From: Papilionanthe hookeriana x Papilionanthe teres
Taxonomy: Eukaryota; Streptophyta; Magnoliopsida; Asparagales; Orchidaceae
DNA length: 64,000 nucleotides
Reading direction: 5' to 3'
Assembly: GCA_022702705.1 (NCBI GenBank)
Contig: CM040430.1
Coordinates: 74,217,239-74,281,238 of the forward strand
Below, piece by piece: positions 30,701 to 43,900 of the stretch. The translations under genes were made by a program, and so were the position numbers. The notes beneath the pieces were generated by a model that worked only from the letters and a program-made list of their open reading frames with translations, was not told where the DNA came from and ran no database searches. The stretch's first letter is position 1. The number at the start of each line of letters is the position of its first letter.

Positions 30701-33700
30701 AGGAAAATAATGTGGGAATGGTTTCATGTCTATTTAATGTTTATTTTATTTTTAATTGATTAAATACTATATTTATTCTTTTGATTCTCCATTTGCTTGG
30801 ACATTTCACCATGGCATGAAACTCAGGGCTTTTGCTCTCTCTTTTATGGGAGATATTCTCTGCTTTTTCCAAGGTCAAAGGAGGTCTCTATGAGGAGATC
30901 CCTATTTTTTAAGTTTATTGTGTCTGTTTTAATAAAATAATTACAATAATTAGTATATTCATCAGAAAAATATAAAAAGATTTTAGTAGGCTTCTTGTGC
31001 CCGGAGGACCAGAGGAAAAATACAAACTTGGTTTAACTCATTGAAAGTCACCCTAATTTTAATCAACTCACTAAACCTAAAGAAAATTAAATTAGACTAA
31101 GTCTAAATGAAAATCACTTAATTTTTGTTTCTTATTATGGCTTAAGATCAAGGAACGCCCCATAAAAATTTTAAGTCATTTAGAGTTATTTTTATCACCT
31201 AATTTGATTTTCAAAATAAAATAACATTTTTGGCATTAAAATAATTATAATAATTAAAATATAAGTTAGAAAATTATAAAATTACTTTTGGGAGTTCTTT
31301 GTGACCAGTAAAACTTTATAAAAATAAAATGGTATTTAAAATAAACACTTTATTTTTAAGCATATTTTGAATATTTTTATAAATAATTAAAGAAATTATT
31401 AAAATTAATAAAAAATCATAAAAAAGATATATAAAAATGCACTAAATTTCCACATTTGGTCTTATAATCATTTGGGAACCATTAAAATATTTTTTTAAGT
31501 AATGATATTAATTTTAAAAGAGTTAATAATAGATATTTCTTGATTTCTAAGCATAAAAATAGATATTTCTTAATTTCTCACTAAAATAATTTTAATAATT
31601 AAAATATAAATTGTAAAAATATAAAATTTATTCTTCTTGGTTCGACCTTAGAGTGACTTTAAAAAAATAAAAAACTTAGTTTTCTACAAAAATAATATTT
31701 ATAATTAATTAATACTCAAAAATTGAAAATAATTGTTATAATTAAAATAAAATTCAAAAAATCATAAAAACTGGCCAAAGTGGTCTACTAGTCTATGTGA
31801 ACCTCTAATAATTTTCTTAAGAATAAATAATTTATTTTTATTATGTTATTGAATTATTTTTGAAAATCCTCATTTTTTGTAGGTAAATAACTATATGAAC
31901 TAAATTAAAATTAGAAAATTTCTATTTTCTCCTCTAATGTTTTAATTGAACCATGAGCGGGGTAACATAAAATTTCAAAATCATTTGAGTCATAATTCAT
32001 TAATTATGAAGTGATAGGCCTTATAGGGGCAAACCTAAAATTAGGAAATTTTAGCTTTAATAAATTTTTAGGTCTAATAAAAGGGTAAAATGGGTAATGA
32101 ATTATCATAATTGGAATATTTAGATGATTGAAATACAAGAGATTTAGATGGTAGAAACTAACTTCACCTTTATCACAGAAAAGATAAGTTTTTTATCTTA
32201 ATTTGGAATATAATTAAAATTGAATGATCCCAGGGTTAGGGGTCTGAATTTTGAAGTTAATAACCCATCAACGTAATACCCCTAGTTGGTGTTTAATGAC
32301 AAATCAATGCTTTGATAAGAATCATAATCATATAAGTTAACCTTTTCCCAAAATTGCAAATATACCATTGAGTCTTAAGGGTTTGGTTGTGAGCTAGGCT
32401 TAATCAAACTTAACTAATATGGATTAGAAAAGATGATAAAAATAATTGTGAATATGTTTAAAATACTACAAGCCCAATTTTAAAAATCAATTTAGCTAAG
32501 TTTCTTGATAAATCATTTTTTCCCTAAGGGCCTTCACTCACATAATTTCAAGTGATGATAACCCCATTCTTAGGGTTGATCAATACATCAGTTCATTGAG
32601 CATAAAGGTATGAATAGGGATGAGTCATCAAGCAACATAATAAGTTTGAAAGAACTCGAGACTTTTCAGGAGATTGTGAGATGTCCGAGACTCGGTCCCT
32701 AGACATTTCTCATAAACTTTTGGATATCTTGCTTGAAGAATCATCTATACACTTCAAAAATAGGACCCACAAAGTTATGATATAGGATTGTGTAAGCTCA
32801 TAAAAAACTTATCTATAAGCTTGCTCTGTTTTTCTTATAAGCCTGTTTCAATTCCTGCAAAATTACATATGTGCATTGCAAGGCTAAACTTTCAGGCGAA
32901 GGAATGAGAAGAAATGTCAGGTATGCTTTATTTTATTGCACTGCGATTTACTTTCATTTACTTTCTCGTTCCTTTTCTACTTGTGAAATTGCATGATAAA
33001 TAACAAGGTCACCCTGCATGTCAAAAACCAAAACTTTTAGGATATCCACAAAATTAAAACCAAAATTAAAATTAAAACAAAAAAAAGATAAAATTCACTG
33101 CCACAATAGTCAAGATATAAGACAACTCAAAATTTAATCACAAATAAGACAAAATCATAATTGAAACTAAATTAAAATGTCTCTTTGGATGATCAGGAAT
33201 CCCTTGGAGGAGGCAACCCACGGCTGCTAATGAGATTTCCCAAAGTTTGAATGAAGTACCGAATTCATTTAGTTCAATTTGGTAAATTCATATGGACTAA
33301 GTGACTCTGAAGAGAATAGTGGTGCCAAATGAGGGAACCGTGGGATCTTAATCGGTGTCACTATAATCAACTTTAACATTTCCCCTAATAAGTAATTAAG
33401 ACATCTCAATTTAAACAATTCCAAAACACGACACTTCTCTTTTTCTTCAATTGATACTTCTAAAATTAAATTTGCTACGACGAGGACCTTAGAGCATACT
33501 TGGTGGGCGGCACAACCATCATCAACAACAAAATTCTTTAGAATTAAACAACAAGCCTTAGTACTTTGAAGTAGCTTTCCTAGTGCAACATAAATCCTCA
33601 CCTCATCTCTTTGGGCCTTTGCACCTCGTGCAATATAAGCCCTAACTCATCTTAGGACTCCGAGGTTGTCGTCTGATATGAAATAAATCCCCCTATCTTA

Positions 33701-34375
33701 CAGACTATTCACATGATCGATATCAAGTGAATGTAAGCACTAAATAATAAAAATTAGCAGGATGAAACACTAAATAATTATCTTAAATTAAAGCCAAACA
33801 ATATAATAGTCTGGGAAATCACCAAGATTTTTCTTGAAGCTGTCTTTTCCCCTAGCTCTCTTTTCCTTTGGAAACCTATAATAATTTTTGTGAACTTGAG
33901 CCATTCACATATTAGATTTTCTATTACGACAATAATTTGAAGAACCCTACCTTTTTGAAGTCATGAAGATAATATTTCCTGATCTAAATTAAGAGTTTTC
34001 TTAGGTGACTTTAGTTATCTAAGATGTAATTAATTATATGGGCTCGCCCTTATGCGAAACTTAAATACAACAGATTAATATAAACCCTATAAAATTATTT
34101 CATATTAGATAGGGGAAGTTTTCAGTCAACATAAATGGTTCGCAGACCAAACAGATGTCATAAATCTTTAGTTTATGTAATTGAGCCTCCTTAATAAAAT
34201 TTATCTATTCTTTGGGGTAGATGCACGGCTTGCAATGTAGTGCTTGAATATTTAAACTATAGTTTATATGAGATCAGTTTGATTTCATATTTTAAAATTA
34301 AAAATGATATTTTCCAAAAAATATATATACATTTACATATAATTAAATTAATTATGAACATTTTAACAGCCAACA
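27765..34375 (+). repeat. 5' LTR of element F (6611 bp), Tat/Ogre type
   Basis: Starts TGTTGTCCTCAC and ends CAGCCAACA before a decayed primer site. It follows the same internal order as LTRs A/C and B: start region with 'CTATCTTAGAAG', G-poor U3, donor-like CCAAGGTATAGAG at 30186, a long AT-rich half, the short exon-like motif at 32896-32920, and a hairpin at 34085-34114. It is the most diverged of the copies, and its GC-rich part has lost most CpGs. Confidence 0.82.
34085..34114 (+). other. U5 hairpin (F copy)
   Basis: CCCTATAAAAT, loop of 8, ATTAGATAGGG. The outer six pairs hold; two inner pairs are mismatched. Compare 50249-50278 and 41288-41317. Confidence 0.6.
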
Positions 34376-34380
34376 ATTTT

Positions 34381-34398
34381 CTAGCGACTCCACTATAG
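34381..34398 (+). other. Decayed primer binding site of F
   Basis: CTAGCGACTCCACTATAG, compared with TGGCGACTCCGCTGGGGA in E. Confidence 0.7.
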
Positions 34399-35796
34399 AA
34401 TAGTTTCTCTCTTCATCAGGACCAGGAAATGTTATTCATACAACGGTAATGCGTTCATGTCCCTCATGAACCATATTACCATTCTTCCGTTGACATACTA
34501 TACCCATTTTTTTCTTGGGAAAGTACGATCATCTCACATCGATTTCAGGACCGTGTGTTTAAATCATCCTTAAACAAAGGAGTTCAGGAATATTTAGGAT
34601 TCTTCTTGATTTTGTGAGGTCAAACCCCCAATAGGTGTGTTGGTGAACGAGTTTCACAAGGCCAATGTGCGTTGTGAAGGGGATCCCACTTTCTCTTTGT
34701 GCCTCCCAGGTTCAAGCTTGCTATCGGCCTATCGAACCATTCCTTCTTAAATCTTACACTCCTTTGAACAAGTATATGAAAATCAAATACAGAAAAATAT
34801 ACAAAAATTCAAATATAAAATAAAATGATTTGTGCCCATTTCACATAACAACCTTTTCATAGCGTTTACACTATTATTATAAGGCCTTCGCTAACTTTTA
34901 GAATATTTCCTACTCTCACCTTCTCTTGCAACATGCCCTCTTACCGTGAGGCCCATCTTACTTCACCAATGATCTAGTTCGGGACCGTCTTCAGTAAGTT
35001 TGAAGCCATGCTTGGAAAAGCCCCGTTCGTTGTCATGACAGTTGTTGTACTAAAGTTCAAGAGCCATATGCCGAGTTTGATCTGAAGTCCCACCAGGACT
35101 TCCCTTTTTCTAAGAAGGTTAAGGTTGCTACCGCCCCCATCAAGTCAGTCGTCTCTGTGCCTAGGAGAGTTTTTACCTCTACTGTTACTGGTTTTGTCAT
35201 CACTACACCTACCTTCCCGTATGCTAAGGGGAATGAAGTTCTGTATGAAGAAGGTTCTGATCCTGCTTTTCTTACTGCGCCGTCTATTTTTGAGATTGGT
35301 TCCAGCTCTAGAGTTTCGCCACTGAGAGGAACAACAGTCGTATGGTTTTGAAGGCCACCAGAGCATGAGCTACAAGTTTGCCAATGATTGATGAGATTCC
35401 TCAACTAGTGGAACTCAATTTACCAGAGACCTCTCCTCTCCTTTGAGGGAGTAGGTTTGACCCATTGATTGATACTACAAAAAATGAAAGCCGCCACAGG
35501 ACTACTGCTAATTTGCCGTTACCACATGGTCATGATGAGGTGAGGGATGTTCCATTGCCAAGTTCGCACAGTTTTTCAGAGATCGGCTCAGAAAGAGGGA
35601 TGTTCCTTTGCCAAACTTCTCAAGAGAATGGGATGTGCAATGTCCCCCAAAATGAGGAGAGAGATTCTAAGAAAGCAAAGACTCGTCTGAGTTTCTGTTA
35701 GATACCATTTGGGGAGGTGTGTTGATGCCTCTGCTATAGAAGCTACTATCATCACTCTGACACCCATAGTCCACAGATTTGTTAAGTCTTGGTTGG
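34399..35796 (+). mobile_element. Internal remnant of F: leader and degraded gag N-terminus
   Basis: Parallels 50640-51790 of E. Shared blocks are 'GTTCATGTCCCTCATG' with E's 'ATTCATGTCCC', the leader motif CCCCCAATAGGTGTG near 34627, and the stretch around 35150-35340 matching 51410-51580. A degraded gag N-terminal frame is visible around 35465-35703, with PLPHGHDEV and VPLPSS against E's PLPEY repeats. It ends at 35796 where E begins, so pol lies beyond the window or is lost. Confidence 0.72.
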
Positions 35797-35800
35797 TGTT

Positions 35801-35821
35801 GACCTCATTTCTGATGAGGTC
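35801..35821 (+). other. LTR-terminal hairpin
   Basis: GACCTCAT and ATGAGGTC with a 5-nt loop, eight bases from the LTR start region. It is repeated in B (48321-48340) and in the 3' LTR (63344-63364), and lost in F. Confidence 0.65.
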
Positions 35822-38125
35822 TTCTCTTCTTCTCTTTAGTACTTAGGATCAAGCCTTAGGCTTTTCCTTTGACTATCCTAGAGGATTAGAATTGGGACCC
35901 ACCACTTAGAAATTCAAACCACTTCTTAACTCCTCGCAAACTCCACAAACTTGATTGTAGACCCCTAATCACCTAGAGGGTCGAAATCAAATGCGGAAGT
36001 TTAAAGGATGAGTTCCTATAGGACTCTTTGGCCCTAGGACCGCCTACGGGTGGCCTGTGCAGTGAGGGGTTGACTTACACACATACTACACCCATATCCA
36101 ATTTGACCTCCTAACTCATGAAGGTGATTCACATGGAAGGTCCTTAACCCCTAAGCCCTCAGGCAAGAGGGTTAGGAACAACATAGTGGGTGCCTCAAAT
36201 GAGTCCCTTCATGGCTCATGTGGGCTTGATATGGCTTCATGGCTCAACCAAAATGATTTCATTCCACTTACATTCACCCAAGCTTCAATTTTCCAAATCT
36301 TCAATTTTTGACCCCGAGACCCTGCACCCGCCTAGCCTACCCAAAACCTCGAATTACCCAAATTTTCTAAAATCTCCAAATCACCCAAAAATCCTCAAGA
36401 CCAATCCCAAACATTCCCACATCACTCAAATTGATCATTCATAGCCAAAAATACCAAAATATCCAAAAATACCTCCCAATACCCTCCAAATACCCAAAAT
36501 GCCCCTCTTAGCCAAAAAATCCAAAAATTCAGAAAATTCCCAGAAAATTCCCAGAAATCCCAAATATTCCCAATTTCATTTTGTCTAACTACACCATGGG
36601 CCAATTTTGTCAATTTACCCCACTTTTATCAAAATCCCCAATTTGACCCATTTTAACCCAAAATGAACCCAATGTCAAACCAAACCTACCTAATTGACCC
36701 AAATTCTGGTCCAATTCAATTCTAAACTTCAATTCAACACCCCCAACACCAATCTAGACCAGATCCAAGTCCAATTTGATTGACATTTGAATCCAATTTC
36801 ACTTTTGGCCTTAAAGCCCAATTTGGACCCATGACCCAAACTTAGTCCAAACTCACCCAATTCAACTCCAATTGACCCCAAACCTTTTCTAAACCTTCCC
36901 TAACATCTCCACAAACAAAATTCTAACATGATTTGCCCAAGATTTGGACTCAAGCCTCACTCAAATTCAACTCAAAACCAAAATCCCTTAAATGGGCCTA
37001 CACCTAAACCTAGCCCAAATAGGCCCAAACCCCAAAATCAAGACCCAATCAAAGTTGAAAACTCTTTAAAACAGCCCCATAAGCCATTTTCAACATTAAT
37101 TTTACATCAATTTCAACCCTAGCCCAACATTGGCCCAAGTTAGCCCAATTTGACCTATATTGACCCATTCACCAAAGAAACCCAAATCCAACCCAATTCA
37201 AACCCAAACCACCCCAAATTTGCTTTAAATCACTCATGATACACTCTTAAATCAAACCCAACATTTATTTGGCTTGGCCCTTTGCAAAAATCTCCACCCA
37301 AAAGACCATTTTGAAACTTAAAAGCCCACTTACATGAAACCTTCCTAAAGCCCATCTCCACCAAAATCCAAAGGGCCAAAATCAATCCAAAACCCATATG
37401 ACAATTGCTCTACACCATATTTTCAATTAAATCAATCCCTAAGTTTCAAAACTCATCATGAAGCCATTCCAAATTAAGTCCCATACAAATTCACATCAAA
37501 ATGCCAAAATTTTCTTAAACCCATTTCCATGAAATTTACTTGGCTTTTCCCCAAGCCAAAGTGAGCCATGAAGCCACTCTTAAGCCACATGCAAGCCATG
37601 TGAATTATTCGACATGTGACCATACCACATTGGGTAAAAGGAGGGGGAGCTTTCCTTAATTCCTAAAAGTCCTTAACCTCACCCATGATACCCCTTAACC
37701 AAGATTTAATCCAAATATTCTTGGATAAGGACATCACCACCTTTCGACCGACTAGCTTAACTCGATTTTCTCAGCCAAGGCCAACCATGGGGAGGTGAAC
37801 CCAGCCCAAACAAATGGGTCGACCAAACCTAGCCAAGAATAGCCTTCCCCTATTCCATTTCAATTCAACTCCTTTACACATGTCCATGGCCAATCGACCG
37901 CACTAAGCCCCGCCCGACCTCCTCGACCTCGAGGGTGACTCGACCTCGGCCGGCCGCCACCACAGCCGCCGGAAACCACTAGTGCCGAGAGCTCACATGT
38001 GAGCCCAAACTTGGAATTCTCACTCGCCGAGCCGCCCCATCCCCTGGCCATTGTAGCTGTTCTTCTCTTGCCAAGAGCAACTCGATCCCAAGCCCTAACT
38101 CCCCGGGAGGCCCTCCACCCTCTCC

Positions 38126-38133
38126 TATTTAAA
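38126..38133 (+). promoter_or_regulatory. Candidate TATA box of E LTR
   Basis: TATTTAAA in a CpG-rich block, conserved in B on the minus strand (45959-45966). U3 would then be about 2.35 kb. Confidence 0.6.
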
Positions 38134-38916
38134 CACCACCCCCTCTCGGCCATGAGAGGTGCCGAACCAAACCTTAAGGAAACTCGCCAAAATCATTCCG
38201 GATCACTCTCCACACATAGAGCACTTGATTCCCACCGGATTCCAGCCCAATTCCCTCCAACTCGAGCTCAATTTTGAGTTCAAACTTCAAAGACAATAAC
38301 CAGGACACTTCTTCACAGAGGATCAATCTTCAAATCGATTGGTCCTACACCTTCACCGACCAAGAAGAGAAGTTTCCTACCGAAAGCCCCATCTCCAAAG
38401 CCACCCGAGTTGTTCCGACCTCCAAGCTTTGTGATCGGCCGTGGTCACTTTCATAGCTAGGCAATTCACTGTGCCAAGGGACTTCATTCTGGAGCTTGCT
38501 CGGACCCAATCGAAGGTGACACAACTCTCAGATCGAAGCTTCACTTCTCTGAGCAAAGGTATGGACTCACTCTTCTTCCCGAGCTTACAGAGATTCTTCA
38601 TTTAATTTGAGTCAATTTAAATACATGTTTACCGTATGGATGTGTTCGTCTCCTCAAGAAGAATCCATAGAGCATAAGAACACGAAAATCCGTTGAGAAT
38701 CGAGTGAGAATTTAGGGTTAGAAGGTCGACGGTCACGGGTGCACACCAGTCGTAGACGATGACCATGAGCCGTCGGATCGAGCGTGTATCGAGTGGACGG
38801 TCTGGATTGAGTCGGACAGCGCGTTGGTACGTGACCCGCGGGGCCCTGGATCGCTGAGTCGGATGGCGGCGCCGAATCAGGAGACGCCGCGTGGAGCTTC
38901 GGAGATGCCTAGGTTG

Positions 38917-38930
38917 ACGCGGCGCCGCGT
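38917..38930 (+). promoter_or_regulatory. 14-nt perfect palindrome ACGCGGCGCCGCGT
   Basis: Sits exactly where the CpG-rich block gives way to AT-rich sequence. The same palindrome is in B at 45164-45177. Confidence 0.65.
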
Positions 38931-40855
38931 GGATAAGTAGAAAATTAGGGTATTTTCTTATTTATTTAATTCCCTAAACTTCAAAAATGCATAACTTTGT
39001 GTAGGAAAATCAGAAAAATAAAATAAAAATACCCTCTCGCTCGCGTGAACGAGAGGAGAATAATGTGGAAAAGAAATCATTTAATTTCATCAAGTATTTT
39101 TTTTAATGATTTATTTACCCTCTCGCATTGTTTTAATTCTCCATGCATATAGGAAATTCACCATGGCATGAGACCATAGGGCTTTGAAGCCTCTGAATTT
39201 GGGAACATTCCCTGAATTTTCCAAAGTCAGAGGCCATCCCTATGAGAAGTTATTGATTTTTCAAATTCATGTTACTGTTATGAGTATTTTAAATCCAATA
39301 ATTAGCATGTTGTGAAATAAATTCTAGGAAAATTTGGTGATGTTTCTTATGACCAGAGGACCCTAGGAAAAATAGGTTTTGAATTAATTCAATTGGAATA
39401 ACCCTAATTGGCTTAAACACCCAAAATAGGTCCTTAATTAATTAGAGCTAATCATACACCAAATTGACTTGAAATCAATTCTCCACTGACCTTTAGGATC
39501 AGAGGAACCCACCATGAAAATTTGAAGTCAATTGGACTTGGTTAGCCCTACTAAATGGGTTGATTAAGCCATTTAGCCAAATTAAACTTAAAAAATTCAT
39601 AACTTTCAAAATCCTTTTCAAAAATTCACCAAATTGGTTTTGGAGCCTCTCTGATATCAGGGGAATTTAAGAAAATTAAAATTTCAATTTTCCAAAAAAG
39701 TTGATTTTTTGCATTATTTTAATATTTTTAATAATTAAAAAAATAATAAAAATCACAAAAATAATAAAATTCACCAAAATGTCACATTTTGAATTTTAAT
39801 CATTTAGGAACAAACCCCATATTTTTCTTAGGTCTCTATGATGAGATATTAAATTTTAAAGCCCTAGGGTAATTTTAAAATTAAAAAAATGTATTTTCTA
39901 GCATTTCCACTAGAATAATTATAATAAATCAGAGAAAAATCAGAAAATTGTAAAAATTGATTCTTTGATTTCCTTGATATCAGAGAGATTTTTGAAAAAT
40001 ATAAAATTCATTTTTCAAGCTTTATTTTATTTTTAAATTAATTAATACTCCAAAACTCAAAATAATTATAATAAAAAGAATATAATTCAAAAAATCACCA
40101 AAATTGGTCCAAGTGGTCCTCTGGTCATTAGGAATGTCCCATAATTTTCTTAAGGACAGAAACTTTCCCTTGGTCATATTATTAAATTTTCCTTGGAAAT
40201 CTCTATTTTCCACCAAAAATAATTACATAAATAAATTAAATACAGAAAAATCACATTTTCTCCTCTAATGCCTTTATTGACATATGAGTGAAGTCACATA
40301 AAAATTTTAAATTCATTTGAGCTCAATTTAGTGAGTTATGAAATTATTAAGCTTGAAGGGCAAAATGGTAATTAAAATTTTAACCCTTAATTAAAACTTT
40401 AGGCTTAGTAAAATGAAAGAGTAAAATATTTGATCTTAATCTGATTTGGATGATTGAAATTTAAATAATTAAAGGGTAGAAACCTATTAAACAATTCAAA
40501 AATAATTGAAATGAACTTTAATTAAATAATTAAATTAAATATGGAAGAATAATCAAATTGGAATTATTAAAATAGGGATATTATTAGGAAGAGATTTGTT
40601 CTTTAATTTAAGAATCCCTAAATTAATCATCTCAATAATATTTAATTCCTAATTAAAATGATAATCCAAGTTTAAGATTTAAAATGCTAAAAGACTTAAT
40701 CATTGAATTAAATTAAAGTTAAAATATTTAAATTAAATCCTTTTAAAATTTCAATTAAATTAATACTTTAACAATTAAAATTAAATCATCTTTAAAACAT
40801 AAAAAAATAAAATATTAAATTAAAATTAAAAATAAAATTAAATTAAAATTTAAAT

Positions 40856-40954
40856 TAAATTAAATTAAATTAAATTAAATTAAATTAAATTAAAACATAT
40901 TAAATTAAATAAAATAAATTAAATTAAATAAAATAAAATTAAATTAAATTAAAA
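40856..40954 (+). repeat. (TTAAA)n tract in E LTR
   Basis: Pentanucleotide array that continues at 48349-48480 after the inserted solo LTR. B carries its own array at 43080-43340. Confidence 0.85.
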
Positions 40955-40959
40955 CATAT
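40955..40959 (+). repeat. Left target-site duplication of B (CATAT)
   Basis: Repeated at 48344-48348. Confidence 0.85.
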
Positions 40960-43900
40960 TGTCGGCATATTTTTTAGGTTGAGTGTTGTATTTTTTAAAA
41001 GGGGTCGCCTAACAAAAGTTGTCGGCAAATTTTTAATTTAATTTAAATAAGTAATTTGAAAAGTAGTATTTGATTTTGAAAATAATTTTTAAATTTGAAG
41101 ATTTTAAGATATGAAATCAAACCGATCTCACATCCCGAATAGTTTATATAAACGAGCACCGCATCACAAACCGTGTATCTATCCACTAAGGATAGACACA
41201 TTGCTTGATGGTGGGGCTCGGTTAAATAAACTAGAGATTTCATGACATCCGTTTGGTCCGCGAACCAATTTTATAAGCCGACAAATTCCCCGCTTAATAT
41301 GAAAACATTAAACGGGGTTTATATTACTCAGGTTCTTTAAAATTCCTATAAGGGCAAGCCCCTATAGTTAATTACATCTTAAGTGACGGGAATCACCTAA
41401 GAAAACTCTCGATAATAATCAATAATTCTCGCTCTCAAGAATTTCAAAGTTTAAGTTTTCAAAGGATTGAATTTTTGAATCTCAATAGGGAATGGATCAA
41501 GTTTGGAACATTTTATTTTGGGAATTCAAAGGAAGAAAAGTAGGAGAAATTACGGATTCGAAGCGAACTTCGATAATCTCCCGACTATCCTATTGTTTGG
41601 CTTGGATTTAGGAAAGTCCTAATGTTTATTTAATGTTTTAATCTTGCCAATTTTAATTAATTAGGGCTTATATTTATATGATAGAATCATACAAATAGCA
41701 CTGGAAGATATGAGGGTTTATGTCGTATCGGACGACTACCTCGGAATCCTAAGACCGGTTAGGGCTTAATTTGCAATGCAAATGCCTAACGAAGAGTTGA
41801 GGATTTATGTTGCACTAGGCAAACTACCTCGAAGTCTTATGGCTTTGTTGTTTAATTCTAGGAAAGTTTTGTCAAGTAGGTTCAAGTTTTCGTCGACGAC
41901 GATGGCCGCGTCGCCCACCATGCTCCGAGCTCCTTGTTATTGCAGAGGTTTAGTTTTAGAAATCATAAATCGGGGATGAGAAAAGTGTTTTGGTTCAGAA
42001 AAGTCTTAATTTCCAAGTGTTTTTTGTGTTTTAATTAAAACAAATCTTAAAGTCGATTATAACGACACCGGTTAAGATCCCACTGGCTCCATCCTTCCGC
42101 ATCGTTATTTTTATCGGATTCACTTAGTCCGGATGAATTCGCTAAACTCAACCGAATGAGTTCCACACTTTCATTTAGACCGTGGGAAATCCCGTTAGCA
42201 ACACGTAGGTTACATCATCCGAGGTATTCCCGATCATCCAACAAGACGTTTTAATTTAGTTGTAGTTGTAGTTTTGTTGTTCCGTTTGTGATTAAATTTC
42301 GAGTTGTTTTATATTTTGAATGTTGTGGCGGTGAATTTTATCTTGTAGTGTCTTTTAATTTAGTTATGGGTTTCGGCTTGGTTTCTCATCCTAAAGGTGT
42401 AGGTTTTCATGCAACTGTTGTTTATCATGCAAGAAAAGTAAAGTGCATTTGCAATAAAGTAAATTGCAAGAAAGTAAATTGCAGGAAAGTAAATTGCGAT
42501 AAAATAAAAGCGTACCTGGAGGGTCTTCCCGTCATTCCAAGCTGCACTTAAAACACGATTAGAACATTTAAGCAAGTTCCTAGGTAAAGCTAAGGTAAGG
42601 GTTATGGTTTTCTACCAAATTCCTAATCCTATAGCTAGTCATTTCCTATGACGTCTAGGTTCCTTGTGCTTTTGGTTTGAGGACGATTTTCTTCATCAAA
42701 GAACAACTAAGTTCAATTGTTCTTATAAATATCCTATCATATTGAGGAAGTGCTTAAGACGAATCTTAAACATCTTTTCAATATTTCTAGGATTGTTTTA
42801 AGTCCAAATGAATTTAATTACACAAATGAATTAATCATCCGAGAGTTTTAGTTTTGTTGTCTTGCTCAAGTGAACTTAGGACATTCGAATATCCTTATGA
42901 GTGAAATGACATTTCATTTAATACTCCATTTAGGAGTTATAATAGTAAAAGCTCCTAAGGGCAAAATGATATTTAATGATTTGTGATTCAAATTTAAGTT
43001 CAAATTGATGATTTAAGTTTGGAATAGTGTTCAAGTTATTTTAGATTTATTTCTTTATGTCTTAGGTGATGTTATTTAATTCAACTTAATTTAATTTAAT
43101 TTAATTTAATTTAATTTAATTTAATTTAATTTAATTCAATTTAGTTTCGATTTGATGTTACATTAAATTAATTTGATTTAATTTAATTTTTTAATTTAAT
43201 TTGATTTAATTTAATTTAATTTAATTTAATTTATTTAATTTAATTTAATTTTTAATTTAATTTAATTTAATTTAATTTAATTTTTAATTTAATTTAATTT
43301 AATTTAATTTAATTTTTAATTTAATTTAATTTAATTTTATTCATTTTAATTTTAATTAAAATTTTAAAAGAGTTCAATAATTTAATTTTAGTTTAATGAT
43401 TAAGTCTTTTAATGTTTTAAATTTGAATTATCATTTTAATTAAGAATTAAACATTAATGAAATGATTAATTTAGGGATTTTTTTAAATTAAAGAATAAAT
43501 CTCTTCCTAATAATATCCCTATTTTAATAATTCCAATTTTATTATTCTTCCAAATTTAATCAATTATTTAATTAAAGTTTAATCATTTTAAATTGCTTAA
43601 TGGGTTTCTACCCTTCAATTATTTAAATTTCAATCATCCAAATCAGATTAGGATCAAATATTTTACTTGTTAATTTTTTTATTAAACCTAAAGTTTTAAT
43701 TAAGGATTAAAAAAAATTTAATTACCACTTTACCCTTTAAGCTTAATAATTTCATAACTCACTAAATTGAACTCAAATGAACTTGAAATTTTTATGTGAC
43801 TTCACTCATATGTCAATAAAGACATGAGAGGAGAAAATGTGATTTTTCTGTATTTAATTTATTTATATAATTATTTTTGGTAGAAAATAGAGATTTCCAA

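Larger units (their letters stand above)
35797..40959 (+). repeat. 5' LTR of element E, left part (A)
   Basis: Starts TGTTGACCTCAT. It has a terminal hairpin (35801-35821), a G-poor U3 (36200-37600), a CpG-rich block (37850-38935) with TATTTAAA, a donor-like site at 38559 and an AT-rich half that ends in a (TTAAA)n tract. It stops at CATAT (40955-40959), the target of solo LTR B. With the right part (48349-50605) it totals 7420 bp. Confidence 0.88.

Noticed and set aside
33195..33225. GGAGGCAACCCA in LTR F as a copy of the Athila post-pol motif
   Set aside because: Only the last 12 bases agree; the GACGTTAAACCAAGCGC part is absent and the LTR is from another family.
37860..38456. Overlapping GC-rich frames as host genes
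   Set aside because: The same sequence recurs inverted in solo LTR B at 45.2-46.3 kb, with different reading frames open. It is LTR sequence, not coding.
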